Positions 37,012 through 45,495 of a stretch of 64,000 nt of DNA are shown here, piece by piece. The notes under the pieces were generated by a model. It did not search any database. It was given only the letters and a program-made list of their open reading frames with translations, and had not been told where the DNA came from. Numbering within the stretch: position 1 is the stretch's first letter; every line of letters starts with the position of its first letter. The position numbers and the translations under genes are program-made. This DNA comes from Achromobacter sp. UMC46 (lineage in GTDB: Bacteria > Pseudomonadota > Gammaproteobacteria > Burkholderiales > Burkholderiaceae_B), in contig NZ_LZZS01000016.1 of the NCBI RefSeq assembly GCF_014170335.1, forward strand, positions 152,638 through 216,637, read 5' to 3'.

Positions 37012-38448
37012 TCAAGCTCCGGAATGCGTGCGTTGCGCGGGCTCGGCGCCCGCCTGGGTGGATGCGGCGGACAGCGGCCGCGACGGCTGGCGCGGTTCGC
37101 CCGGGCCGCCGGACAGCGGCGCGTGGCCTGGCGCAGGGCTGGGGCCCATGCGGATCAGCCGCAGCATGTACGACACGCCGGCGCCGAACACCAGCACGTA
37201 CACGACCACGAACAAGGCCAGCGTCAGCGTCAGCTCGCCCAGCCCATGGGGCGTGGCCGCGTCCGCGGTGCGCATCACGCCGTAGACGATCCAGGGCTGG
37301 CGGCCGATCTCGGTGACATACCAGCCGGCCAGCATCGCCACGATGCCCGACGGCCCCATCCACAGCGCAAAGCGCTGCAGCGCGCGCGATTCGTACAGGC
37401 GGCCGCGCCAGCGGGTCCACAGCGCCCAGCCGGCCAGCAGGATCATCAGCATGCCCAGTCCGGCCATGACGCGGAACGACCAGAACACGACGGTCGCGTT
37501 GGGGCGATCTTCGGGCGGATACGACTTCAATCCGGGGAACTGGCCGTCCCAGCTGTGCGTGAGGATCAGGCTGCCCAGGCGCGGCACGTTCAATGCAAAG
37601 CGCGTTTCCTCGCGTTCCATGTCGGGAATGCCGAAGAGCGTCAGCGGCACGCCGGCGCCCGGCTCGTTCTCCCAGTGGCCTTCGATGGCGGCGATCTTCG
37701 CGGGCTGATGCTTCAACGTGTTCAAGCCATGGATGTCGCCCACGACCGCTTGCAGCGGCGCCACCAGCAGCAGCATGCCCATCGCCATCGCGAACATCTT
37801 CTTCACGGCCGGGCTGCGGTCGCCGCGCAGCAGGTGCCAGGCGCCGGACGCGCCCACCATCAGCGCGGTGGCCAGGAAAGCGGCGATGCCCATGTGCGCC
37901 AGGCGGTAGGGGAACGACGGGTTGAAGATCACGGCCAGCCAATCGGTGGGCACCACGCGGCCGTCCAGGATCTCGTAGCCGGCAGGCGTCTGCATCCAGC
38001 TGTTGGACGCCAGGATCCAGGTGGCCGACACCAGCGTGCCCAGCGCCACCATGATGGTCGAGAAGAAGTGCAGGCCCGGGCCCACGCGCGACCAGCCGAA
38101 CAGCATCACGCCCAGGAACCCGGCTTCCAGGAAGAAGGCGGTCAGCACTTCATACGCCAGCAGCGGCCCCGTCACGCTGCCGGCGAAATCGGAGAAGAAG
38201 CTCCAGTTGGTGCCGAACTGATAGGCCATCACCAGGCCGGACACCACGCCCATGCCGAAGTTGACGGCGAAGATCTTGGTCCAGAAATGGTAAAGGTCGC
38301 GATAGACGGTTTTCCGGGTCTTGAGCCACAGGCCTTCCAGCACGGCCAGATAGCTGGCCAGCCCGATGGTGATCGCGGGGAAAACGATGTGAAAAGAGAT
38401 GGTGAAGCCGAACTGTATTCGGGCAAGCAATAGCGCGTCGCTATCCAT
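37012..38448 (-). CDS. cydA: Cytochrome bd ubiquinol oxidase subunit I (CydA/CioA)
   Basis: Subunit I binds hemes b558, b595 and d and oxidises quinol. The start at 38448 (MDSDALLLARIQFGFT) is chosen because AGGAAG lies just upstream and the sequence matches the family; this gives 478 residues. His in FTISFHIVFP and the GRQPWIVYG motif are present. The protein is shorter than E. coli CydA, which fits the short Q-loop of the cyanide-insensitive subgroup. It leads the cydA-cydB-DUF2474 operon. Confidence 0.96.
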   Translation of the reverse strand: MDSDALLLARIQFGFTISFHIVFPAITIGLASYLAVLEGLWLKTRKTVYRDLYHFWTKIFAVNFGMGVVSGLVMAYQFGTNWSFFSDFAGSVTGPLLAYEVLTAFFLEAGFLGVMLFGWSRVGPGLHFFSTIMVALGTLVSATWILASNSWMQTPAGYEILDGRVVPTDWLAVIFNPSFPYRLAHMGIAAFLATALMVGASGAWHLLRGDRSPAVKKMFAMAMGMLLLVAPLQAVVGDIHGLNTLKHQPAKIAAIEGHWENEPGAGVPLTLFGIPDMEREETRFALNVPRLGSLILTHSWDGQFPGLKSYPPEDRPNATVVFWSFRVMAGLGMLMILLAGWALWTRWRGRLYESRALQRFALWMGPSGIVAMLAGWYVTEIGRQPWIVYGVMRTADAATPHGLGELTLTLALFVVVYVLVFGAGVSYMLRLIRMGPSPAPGHAPLSGGPGEPRQPSRPLSAASTQAGAEPAQRTHSGA

Positions 38449-38578
38449 AGCGGTCTTCCTGACTTCGTTGCCGGCGCGGGCAACCGTCACAAGACGGCAT
38501 GCGCGGGCGGGTGTTGAACCTACAACACGAAGTTAGGACAGCAGCTCTGATTAGTACAGATTCAGAAAACGAAGAAAA

Positions 38579-38716
38579 TAGCGGATCAGTTGGGGGCCGA
38601 GGACGCAAAAAATCCGTATTTTCGTAGGGGAATTACTATCAGCTCAGAATTGATATTTTGACGGTAGTTACAAAAAAGGCAGTACAGAGGGGCAGGGTGC
38701 GTCCCCTGATCCGCTA
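38579..38716. repeat. Short segment bounded by 11-bp inverted repeats
   Basis: TAGCGGATCAG at 38579-38589 is the exact reverse complement of CTGATCCGCTA at 38706-38716. Just inside both repeats, related GGACGCA words also occur in inverted orientation. The AT-rich interior is 116 bp and carries no gene. The layout resembles a tiny non-autonomous element or a large looped regulatory structure. Confidence 0.5.
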
Positions 38717-38719
38717 GCC

Positions 38720-38741
38720 GGGGGAAGGCAGGCCTTCCCCC
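38720..38741. repeat. Perfect 10-bp palindrome
   Basis: GGGGGAAGGC and its exact complement are separated by only 2 nt (AG). There is no T-tract on either side, so it is not an ordinary intrinsic terminator. It lies 3 nt from the inverted-repeat pair at 38579-38716. Confidence 0.6.
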
Positions 38742-39040
38742 TGATACCACGACGGCTTGCTGTGCCACGCGGGGGGGCCACGGTATCGCCGAATGTGCTG
38801 CCCAGCGGCGCTTTCTGCGTGATGCCCATCACCAGGTCTTCGTCGGCCGGCAGGTCCTGGCATGCCTGGGGCAGGTGCGCGTCGCCATCGTATTTCGCTA
38901 TCGGGCCACGCGCCTGATTGCGTCCGGACGCGCGCCCCGCCGAGGCCGCCCGCTGGGCTACGATGGGGGCCCGTCGGATCAACCCGCATCGACGTTTGGC
39001 AGCAGGCCGCCGGCCTTTGCCCCTGAGAACCCCGATAGCC

Positions 39041-39715
39041 ATGAGCATCACCCGAAAAAAGGGCGCGCCCCGTCACGCCCAGGCCCTGCCGCACCGGATC
39101 CGCGACCAGCTGCGTTTCGACATTCTGACGGGGGCCCTGCCCGCGGGCACGCCCCTCAAGCAAGACGCGCTGGCTGCGCGCTTCCAGGCCAGCCGCATCC
39201 CTGTGCGCGAGGCGCTGCGTCAATTGGAGACGGAAGGTCTGGTGGCCTATCCCTTGAACCGCGGCGCGGTGGTCATCGGCATGGAGATCGATCAGATCTG
39301 CGAACTGCTGGACATCCGGATCGCGCTGGAAGGCTTTGCGGTGCGCGCCGCCGTGCCGAACATGGCGCGGGCGGATCTGGAAGCGTTGGAAGCCATTCTG
39401 CTTGCCTACGACGACGCGGATTCCGTGCCGGGCCGGGTGGACGCCATACGCCGTTTCCATCTGGCCCTGTGCGCGCCCGCGAACAACACGCGCTTGCGCC
39501 GGCTGATCGAGGAACACGGCCTGAACACCAGCCGCTACACGCACGAAGTGATGTCACAGGCCGCTGGCGCGGACGGCTCGCAGGCGGACCATCGCCGCAT
39601 CCTGGAGGCCTGCCGCAATCAGGACGCCGAGTTGGCAGCAAGCCTCGTCGAAGCGCACATCCGGGAAACCCGGAAGAACCTCGTGTCCATGCACCGCATG
39701 CGGCAAGACGGCTGA
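39041..39715 (+). CDS. GntR-family regulator (FadR/FCD type)
   Basis: The 224-residue product has an N-terminal winged helix (GTPLKQDALAARFQASRIPVR, EALRQLETEGLV). An all-helical FCD effector domain follows with the metal-type His/Asp pattern. The start at 39041 is chosen because the longer upstream reading is Arg-rich and atypical. FCD regulators respond to small carboxylates; no adjacent catabolic operon identifies the ligand. The next gene, an exporter, converges with it. Confidence 0.85.
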   Translation: MSITRKKGAPRHAQALPHRIRDQLRFDILTGALPAGTPLKQDALAARFQASRIPVREALRQLETEGLVAYPLNRGAVVIGMEIDQICELLDIRIALEGFAVRAAVPNMARADLEALEAILLAYDDADSVPGRVDAIRRFHLALCAPANNTRLRRLIEEHGLNTSRYTHEVMSQAAGADGSQADHRRILEACRNQDAELAASLVEAHIRETRKNLVSMHRMRQDG

Positions 39716-39741
39716 GGGCGAGGGCCGGCGCGCATTGATGG

Positions 39742-40623
39742 TCAGGGCGCCGGCCGCGCGGCCAGCGGGGCGGATGGCAGCCGCTGCGCGCGCTGGCTCA
39801 GCCATACGCTGGCCACCACGATCGCCATGCCGGCCATTTGCGCGGCGCTCAGGCTTTGGCCCAGCACGCCCCAGCCCAACAGCACGGCCGATATCGGGCT
39901 GAGGAACCCCAGCGACGACACCACCGCGGGTTCCAGCCTTGCCACGCCACGGAACCACAGCACATAGGTCAAGGCGGCGCCGATCAAGCCCAGGTAGGCC
40001 AGTCCCGTCACATTCAGGGCCGTCAGCGGCGGCAAGGCGGGTTCGGCCAGCAACGCCGCGGGCAGCAGCAGAATGCCGCCGGCGGTCAACTGCCACGACG
40101 TGAAGGTCAATGCCGACACGGGGGGCTGCCAGCGCCGGCTAAGCACCGTGCCTAACGCCATGGATGCCGCGCTGACCAGGCCGGCGGCGATGCCCACCGG
40201 GTCCAGCGCGGCCTTGGGCGTCAGCACCAGCAGCGCCACGCCGGCCAGGCCGCTGATCGCCGCCACGACGGACAGGCTGCGGACCGGCGAGCCCAGCAGC
40301 GCGCGGGCCAGCAGGATCACCACCAGGGGCTGAAGCGCGCCCAAGGTGGCCGCCACGCCGCCAGGCAGGCGGTACGCGGCAACGAACAACAGCGCCCAGA
40401 ACACCGAGAAATTCAGCGCGCCCAGGATGAAGGCGCGCAACCACCAGATGCCGTGCGGCAACTGGCGCACCGCCAACAGCAGCAGGATGCCGGCGGGCAG
40501 CGCACGCAGCATGGCGACGGTCAGCGGATAGTCCGCAGGCAGCATCAAGGTGGTGACGACGTAGGTGCTGCCCCAGATGGCGGGCGCCAGCGCGGTCAGC
40601 AGAAGATCGGAACTGCGGCTCAT
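39742..40623 (-). CDS. EamA/DMT-family transporter
   Basis: The 293-residue product is built of two EamA repeats with about ten membrane helices. It starts LTALAPAIWGSTYVVTT, typical of RhaT/EamA exporters, and the second repeat ends LSPISAVLLGWGVLGQSL. Such proteins usually export amino acids or related metabolites; the substrate cannot be read from sequence. It begins 20 nt downstream of the nitroreductase stop in the same direction, so they may form an operon. Confidence 0.88.
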   Translation of the reverse strand: MSRSSDLLLTALAPAIWGSTYVVTTLMLPADYPLTVAMLRALPAGILLLLAVRQLPHGIWWLRAFILGALNFSVFWALLFVAAYRLPGGVAATLGALQPLVVILLARALLGSPVRSLSVVAAISGLAGVALLVLTPKAALDPVGIAAGLVSAASMALGTVLSRRWQPPVSALTFTSWQLTAGGILLLPAALLAEPALPPLTALNVTGLAYLGLIGAALTYVLWFRGVARLEPAVVSSLGFLSPISAVLLGWGVLGQSLSAAQMAGMAIVVASVWLSQRAQRLPSAPLAARPAP

Positions 40624-40643
40624 GATGGTCGCTCCCGGTGGGC

Positions 40644-41261
40644 TCAGGCCAGTTCAAGGACGTCGGCGACCGGGCGGCGTGGCTTCTGCGGCCAATTGTC
40701 CGGCGTGGCGTAACCCATGGCGACCAGCATGACCGGCACCTCGTCCGGTTGCAAGCCGAAGGCGCTGGTGACGCCCGCCGGGTCGAAGCCCGTCATGGGA
40801 CTGGCCGACAGCCCTTGCGCCTGGCCGGCCAGCATCAAGGTGGATGCGCCGAACGTGGCGCTGCGTACCGCTTCGTCGCGCTGCGTCTGCGGCGCGCCGG
40901 TGTAAAGCTGGCTGGCGGCGGCTTCCCAGGACGGGATCATGCCGGCGGGCATGAAGCCCGCCGCCACCGACGGTTGCAGGCGATCGGCCGTCCAGGCGGC
41001 TTGCGGCAGCACGCCCACGACGATGAAAGTCACCGCCGCGTCGGTGACCTTGGGCTGGTTCCATGCCAATTCACGCAGACGGCGCTTGCCGGCGTCGCTG
41101 CGCACGGCGATGAAGCGCCAGTTCTGCAAGTTGAAGGCGGTGGGCGCCCGGGTGGCCCACGAGATCAGGGTGTGGATCGTTTCGTCTTCCAGCGTGCGGG
41201 CCGGGTCGAAGAAGTTGGCGGAATTACGGGCGGCGATGGCGTCGGTCAGCGGGTGGCTCAT
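40644..41261 (-). CDS. NAD(P)H-dependent nitroreductase-family flavoprotein
   Basis: The start at 41261 (MSHPLTDAIAARNSANFFD) is chosen because it opens the fold; the upstream in-frame extension is Arg/Pro-rich. The 204-residue product has the FMN-binding motifs of the family: RNSANFFD, WATRAPTAFNLQNWRF and, late, the GLSASPMTGFDP loop. It is divergent from a LysR gene 139 nt away, which probably regulates it. The substrate is unknown. Confidence 0.87.
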   Translation of the reverse strand: MSHPLTDAIAARNSANFFDPARTLEDETIHTLISWATRAPTAFNLQNWRFIAVRSDAGKRRLRELAWNQPKVTDAAVTFIVVGVLPQAAWTADRLQPSVAAGFMPAGMIPSWEAAASQLYTGAPQTQRDEAVRSATFGASTLMLAGQAQGLSASPMTGFDPAGVTSAFGLQPDEVPVMLVAMGYATPDNWPQKPRRPVADVLELA

Positions 41262-41379
41262 GGGGATATCGTCCAGTGGGTGAGGGGGGCACCGGCGGCG
41301 TTTGCGTGTTGCCGGATCCATGTCCACAGACTAATTGAACCCTCCTGATACGATAATATCCATTCCATTCGCAATATCA

Positions 41380-41396
41380 TTCACTATGGGTGAATA
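41380..41396. promoter_or_regulatory. Candidate LysR operator
   Basis: ATTCAC and GTGAAT form a perfect dyad around TATGG and contain a T-N11-A core, the LysR-box pattern. It ends 4 nt before the LysR start codon, so binding would block the gene's own translation or transcription start. It also lies in the divergent gap shared with the nitroreductase. Confidence 0.55.
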
Positions 41397-41400
41397 ATCA

Positions 41401-42297
41401 ATGGATCATCTGACGGCGCTGAAGGTGTTCAGGCAAGTCGTGGAGCAGGGCGGGTTCGCGTCGGCATCCCGCCAACTGGGCTTGTCGCCCGCCGCCGTCA
41501 GCAAGAACATCGCCGAACTCGAACGGCATGTGGCGGCCCGCCTGCTGAACCGCACGACCCGCCGCATGAGCCTGACCGAGGCCGGCACGCGCTATTACGA
41601 GCAGGTCGCGCGCATTCTGGACGACCTGCAGGAAGCCGAGCAGTCACTCGGCCCCATGCAGAGCGAGCCCTCGGGCACGTTGCGCGTCAGTGCGCCCATG
41701 TCGCTGAGCCTGCTTCGCATCTGTCCCGCCATTCCGGCGTTCCTGGAACGCTATCCGCAGGTGTCGCTGGACCTGAATCTGGAAGACCGGCGCGTCGATA
41801 TCGTGAAAGAAGGGTTCGACCTGGCCATCCGCGGCACCGACCGCCTGGAAGATTCCAGCCTGGTGGCCCGCAAGCTGATGACGCTGGACCATGTCCTGTG
41901 CGCGGCGCCGTCCTACTTCCAGCGCGTGGGCATGCCGGCCTCGCCCGACGCCGTGCGCGCCATGGAGCGCGTGCAGTTCACGTTGTCCGGCCACGCGGAC
42001 GAATGGGTGTTCACTCGGGCCGGGCAGACCCAGCGCGTGCCGGTCAGGGGGCGCTACAAGGTCAGTTCCAGCCTGGCGGTGCGCGATGCGCTACGGGCGG
42101 GGTTCGGCGTCAGCCTGGTGCCGCGCGTGTACGTGCAGCACGATCTGGACAGCGGCGCGCTGCAAGCGGCGCTGCCCGACTGGCAACCTGTCGAGACCTA
42201 TGTCTACGCGGTCTATCCGTCACGCCGCCACATGGTGGCGAAGGTGCGGGCGTTCGTTGATTTCCTGCTTGAGGAACTGGGCGCGCAGCCGTCGTGA
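41401..42297 (+). CDS. LysR-type regulator divergent from a nitroreductase gene
   Basis: The 298-residue product has the LysR winged helix (MDHLTALKVFRQVVEQGGFAS, then SPAAVSKNIAELE) and the effector-domain pattern of the CrgA/AaeR-like group (PSGTLRVSAPMSL, DLAIRGTDRLEDSSLVARKL). Regulators of this kind often control an adjacent divergent oxidoreductase, here the nitroreductase. The upstream dyad at 41380-41396 suits autoregulation. Confidence 0.92.
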   Translation: MDHLTALKVFRQVVEQGGFASASRQLGLSPAAVSKNIAELERHVAARLLNRTTRRMSLTEAGTRYYEQVARILDDLQEAEQSLGPMQSEPSGTLRVSAPMSLSLLRICPAIPAFLERYPQVSLDLNLEDRRVDIVKEGFDLAIRGTDRLEDSSLVARKLMTLDHVLCAAPSYFQRVGMPASPDAVRAMERVQFTLSGHADEWVFTRAGQTQRVPVRGRYKVSSSLAVRDALRAGFGVSLVPRVYVQHDLDSGALQAALPDWQPVETYVYAVYPSRRHMVAKVRAFVDFLLEELGAQPS

Positions 42298-42318
42298 CCG
42301 CCACGCGCCGTCCAGACG

Positions 42319-43062
42319 TCAATCCATGTGCTGGCCGCCGTTCATGGCCACATTGCTGCCGGTCATGAAACCTGCCGAATCGCTGCAGATGAAGGCGACC
42401 AGGGCCGCGACTTCCTCGGGCCGGCCCAACCGCCCGACCGGGATCTGCGGCAAGATCTTTTCCTTCAGGACATCCTCGGGTACCACCTGCACCATCCGCG
42501 TGTCCAGATAGCCGGGCGATACGGTATTGACCGTGACTCCCTTGCCGGCGAGCTCCAGCGCCAGCGATTTGGTGAATCCGTGTATGCCGGCCTTCGACGC
42601 CGCGTAGTTGGTTTGCCCGAACGCTCCCTTGCTGCCGTTCACGGAAGAGATGTTCACGATGCGGCCCCAACCGCGGTCGGCCATGCCGCCGCACAGCGGC
42701 TGGGTCATGTTGAACATCGAATCCAGATTGCTGCGCATGACTTCCGACCAGTTCTCGAAGCTCATCTTGCGCAGGCGCGCGTCGCGGGTGATGCCGGCAT
42801 TGTTGATCAGGATGTCGATCTGCTGGCCGTCGCGTTCCAGTCGCCCCATCAATGCCTGGCACGAGGCATAGTCGGCCACGTCCACCTGGTAGAGGGTGAA
42901 GCGGCGCCCGTTGGCCGCTTCTTCGTCGGCCCACGCCCGCGTCGCCATTTCGCTGGCGTGGTAGGTGACGATGACGTCATGGCCGGCGTCGCACAGTGCT
43001 TGGGCGATGGCCCGCCCCAAGCCGCCGCCGCCGGTGACCAGCGCCGTGCGCTTAGCCGTCAT
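42319..43062 (-). CDS. phbB: Acetoacetyl-CoA reductase (PhbB-type SDR)
   Basis: This NADPH-dependent short-chain dehydrogenase makes (R)-3-hydroxybutyryl-CoA for polyhydroxybutyrate. The 247-residue product has the TGGGGLGRAIAQAL cofactor loop. The catalytic Ser-Tyr-Lys triad is seen in NISSVNGSKGAFGQTNYAASKAG, a pattern typical of PhbB rather than FabG. The ATG at 43062 is preferred over a GTG at 43071. It overlaps the upstream phasin gene by 11 nt. No PHA synthase gene lies nearby. Confidence 0.9.
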   Translation of the reverse strand: MTAKRTALVTGGGGLGRAIAQALCDAGHDVIVTYHASEMATRAWADEEAANGRRFTLYQVDVADYASCQALMGRLERDGQQIDILINNAGITRDARLRKMSFENWSEVMRSNLDSMFNMTQPLCGGMADRGWGRIVNISSVNGSKGAFGQTNYAASKAGIHGFTKSLALELAGKGVTVNTVSPGYLDTRMVQVVPEDVLKEKILPQIPVGRLGRPEEVAALVAFICSDSAGFMTGSNVAMNGGQHMD

Positions 43063-43519
43063 GGCGCCCACCCGGCTGGCTCGCGTCGCGCAAGGCCGAG
43101 CACGCCGCCGCCATCTGGTTCGACATCGTGGTCCACATCTGCGTCATGGGCGACGCGCCAGCGGTCATGCCGGCGCCGGTGGCGCTTTTGAACCAGCCGC
43201 TCATGGCTTCGCCCAGGCCGGCGGCCAGCGCCGCCTGTTCTTCCAGCGCGGCGTGGGTGATGGCCTGGCTGGCTTCCAATTGGCATTGCCATTGCTTGCG
43301 GGTGATCTCGCCCAGGGCCGGGGCGATCTCCTGCCAATCGCCGCCATGGTTCAGCGGACTGAGGGTCGCCAGGTATCGGGCCGCGTTGTCGTCGGCCAGG
43401 CGGCGGCCAAGCTCCATCCAGCGTTGTTGGCTTTCTTGCGCAAGCTGAGCCAGCCGTTGGCAGTAGGCGGCGTTGGCGCCGGCGATGCCTTGGGGCGTGG
43501 GGGCAGTAGTCTTCTTCAT
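43052..43519 (-). CDS. Phasin-family polyhydroxyalkanoate granule protein
   Basis: The product is 155 residues from the ATG at 43519; an ATG directly upstream at 43522 is equally possible. AAAGGACG precedes both. The protein is almost wholly helical and amphipathic (AYCQRLAQLAQESQQRWMEL, then ALEEQAALAAGLGEAMSGWF), as phasins are. Translational overlap with phbB supports a role in PHB storage. The family call is based on composition and context more than on a firm motif. Confidence 0.75.
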   Translation of the reverse strand: MKKTTAPTPQGIAGANAAYCQRLAQLAQESQQRWMELGRRLADDNAARYLATLSPLNHGGDWQEIAPALGEITRKQWQCQLEASQAITHAALEEQAALAAGLGEAMSGWFKSATGAGMTAGASPMTQMWTTMSNQMAAACSALRDASQPGGRHDG

Positions 43520-43920
43520 CATCCGTCCTTTTACAAGAGTGGTAAGGGGTAACGAATCAGCCCTCAAGCCGTCTGGCTCAAGGTCTTGCGAATAGGCGCC
43601 GCCGTGAAGTTGTCCGGGGAGGGCGTAGCGAACTGCGAACGTCAACGATAGCCCACCCAAGGGCGATACGGCCAGTTCCGGCCCCTTCATTGTGAACGCC
43701 CCGATCCAAGTGGTCCTTGACCCGTGTCAAGCCGGCCGGGAAGCCGTGACCTGCCCACGTTGGCGGACCTGAGGCAGAATGGCAGCCCGCGCACCTCGGC
43801 CACCGCCCGTCGCGCCCGCCTTAGCTCCTTGACGCTTCGCCGCGCTTGGTGTCCTATCCATTCAGGGAGTCACCGCACCGTGACGGAATTTCCAGCGAGG
43901 CACATTTGTCGACATCAGGA
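43520..43920. other. Intergenic region between phasin and EAL genes
   Basis: This 401-bp divergent gap should contain the promoters of the phasin-phbB unit and of the EAL gene. It is GC-rich, with no clear promoter hexamers, no dyad of note, no tRNA and no convincing gene. The plus-strand frame from 43846 is open into the EAL gene and could extend it by 25 residues. Confidence 0.5.
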
Positions 43921-45489
43921 ATGACAGTTCGCGTGCCATCTTGGCGCTATCTGCCGGTGGCATTCGCCCTGGTCGTTCCCGTCCTGCTGTGCGTGGGCTG
44001 GACCTGGCTGCATGCCAAGAGCGAACAGCGCCATGCTGCCGAAGACGCGGCCAAAATCGTTCGCGTCCAGGTCGAGAACATCCTGTCGCAAGCCTGGTCC
44101 CTGCTGGACCGCGTGGCGGACCTGACGCCCCAGCCTTGCGCCGACGTGCTGCCCTCGCTGCAACGCTGGAGCGCGCTGAACCCCTACTTCCGCGCATTGG
44201 TGCTGGCCAACAGCGACCACATCTATTGTTCGTCGGTGATCGGCACCGTGGACTTCGCCATCGGGGATTTCCGCAAGTGGCCGATCGACGGCACGCCAGA
44301 TCAATGGCTGTTCTCGGTGGCGGGCACGCCGTTGGCGCCAGATCGTCCGGCGATCCTGCTGGGCAAGCCGGGCGCACCGGGGTATAGCGGCGCGGTCGCT
44401 GTGGACGGCCGCTATGTGCTGGACTTGCTGAATGCCGTCGCGACGCTGGGGGATTACAGGCTTGAACTGAAGGTGGGGAAAGGGACGCCTATCCGCAGCG
44501 ATTCCTGGCAGGGTTCGGCCGGCCCCGCGGATCTCATATACGAGGAAGTCACGCGCAACAACGGCCGCGTGGCGCTGTCCATCAATGTCATGGCGCCGTG
44601 GGAAAGCGTGGTCAGCGCCTGGCAGCAACTGATGATGAGCTATCTGCCCGCGGCCATCGCGATCGGGGCGGGGCTGGCGTTCGCCGCGTATCGCCTGCAA
44701 GTGAACCGCCTGTCGTTCAAAGAGCAATTGCGGCGCGCCATGAAGGCCGACGAATTCCAGGTGTGCTACCAGCCGGTGTATGGCCAGAAGACGGGGCAAT
44801 GCGAAGGCGTCGAAGCATTGATGCGGTGGAACCGGCCCGGCGTGGGGTTCGTGCGGCCGGACATCTTCATTGCGGCGGCCGAAGCCGAAGAGATGATCAT
44901 TCCGCTGACGCAGCATGTGCTGCGGCTGATTGAACGCGACCTGCAAACCTGGCAAACGCCGCCGGATTTCCATATCGCCGTGAACATCGCGCCTGAACAC
45001 TTGTCCAGCACCGGGCTTGTGCCGGAAATCCAGGCCTTCCGGGCGAACATCGCCTCGCGCCAGCCCCTGATCGTCCTCGAGATCACCGAGCGCAGCCTGA
45101 TCTCGGACAACGGGCAGGCGCGCCGCAACATCGATGCATTGCGCGCGGAAGGCGTGCGCGTGGCTATCGACGACTTCGGCACCGGCCATTGCTCACTGTC
45201 GTATCTGCAGATGTTTCCGGTGGATTATCTGAAGATCGACAAGGGCTTCGTGCATGCCATCCAGCCCTCGGGCGAAGAGGCGCCGGTACTGGACGTGATC
45301 ATCACGCTGGCGCATCGGCTGAACCTGGCGGTCGTGGCGGAGGGTGTCGAAACACAGGCGCAGTTCGACTACCTGACGTCGCGCGGCGTGGCGTTCATCC
45401 AGGGCTACCTGTTCGCCCGTCCCATGCCTTCGGTGGAATTCGTGCCTTGGTACGCGGGCCACTCGCCGCCCGGCGCCCAACGCGCCTGA
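43921..45489 (+). CDS. Cyclic-di-GMP phosphodiesterase with CSS periplasmic sensor and EAL domain
   Basis: The 522-residue protein has a first membrane helix (about 9-28), a periplasmic CSS-motif domain with CSS in HIYCSSVIG and a partner Cys in QPCADVL, a second helix (about 238-256) and a C-terminal EAL domain. The catalytic EALMRW motif starts at residue 298, DDFGTG at 417, and KIDKGFV and AEGVETQAQ are present, so the enzyme looks active. In this family, DsbAB-made disulfides in the CSS domain control activity. It converges with the channel gene, with only 6 nt between stops. Confidence 0.92.
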   Translation: MTVRVPSWRYLPVAFALVVPVLLCVGWTWLHAKSEQRHAAEDAAKIVRVQVENILSQAWSLLDRVADLTPQPCADVLPSLQRWSALNPYFRALVLANSDHIYCSSVIGTVDFAIGDFRKWPIDGTPDQWLFSVAGTPLAPDRPAILLGKPGAPGYSGAVAVDGRYVLDLLNAVATLGDYRLELKVGKGTPIRSDSWQGSAGPADLIYEEVTRNNGRVALSINVMAPWESVVSAWQQLMMSYLPAAIAIGAGLAFAAYRLQVNRLSFKEQLRRAMKADEFQVCYQPVYGQKTGQCEGVEALMRWNRPGVGFVRPDIFIAAAEAEEMIIPLTQHVLRLIERDLQTWQTPPDFHIAVNIAPEHLSSTGLVPEIQAFRANIASRQPLIVLEITERSLISDNGQARRNIDALRAEGVRVAIDDFGTGHCSLSYLQMFPVDYLKIDKGFVHAIQPSGEEAPVLDVIITLAHRLNLAVVAEGVETQAQFDYLTSRGVAFIQGYLFARPMPSVEFVPWYAGHSPPGAQRA

Positions 45490-45495
45490 GCCGGG

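Larger units (their letters stand above)
38449..39040. other. Long intergenic region upstream of cydA
   Basis: This 592-bp gap lies between cydA (leftward) and a GntR gene (rightward) and should hold both promoters. The part at 38540-38700 is clearly more AT-rich than its surroundings. It contains an 11-bp inverted repeat pair and a perfect palindrome, described separately. No FNR-type TTGAT-N4-ATCAA site is present. The leftward frame through 38743-38960 reads like coding sequence but belongs to no gene I recognise. Confidence 0.6.

Noticed and set aside
38668..39051. Possible 127-residue minus-strand protein upstream of cydA
   Set aside because: It overlaps the GntR start region, has no ribosome-binding site and an Arg-rich N-terminus. 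At most, part of it is a gene remnant.
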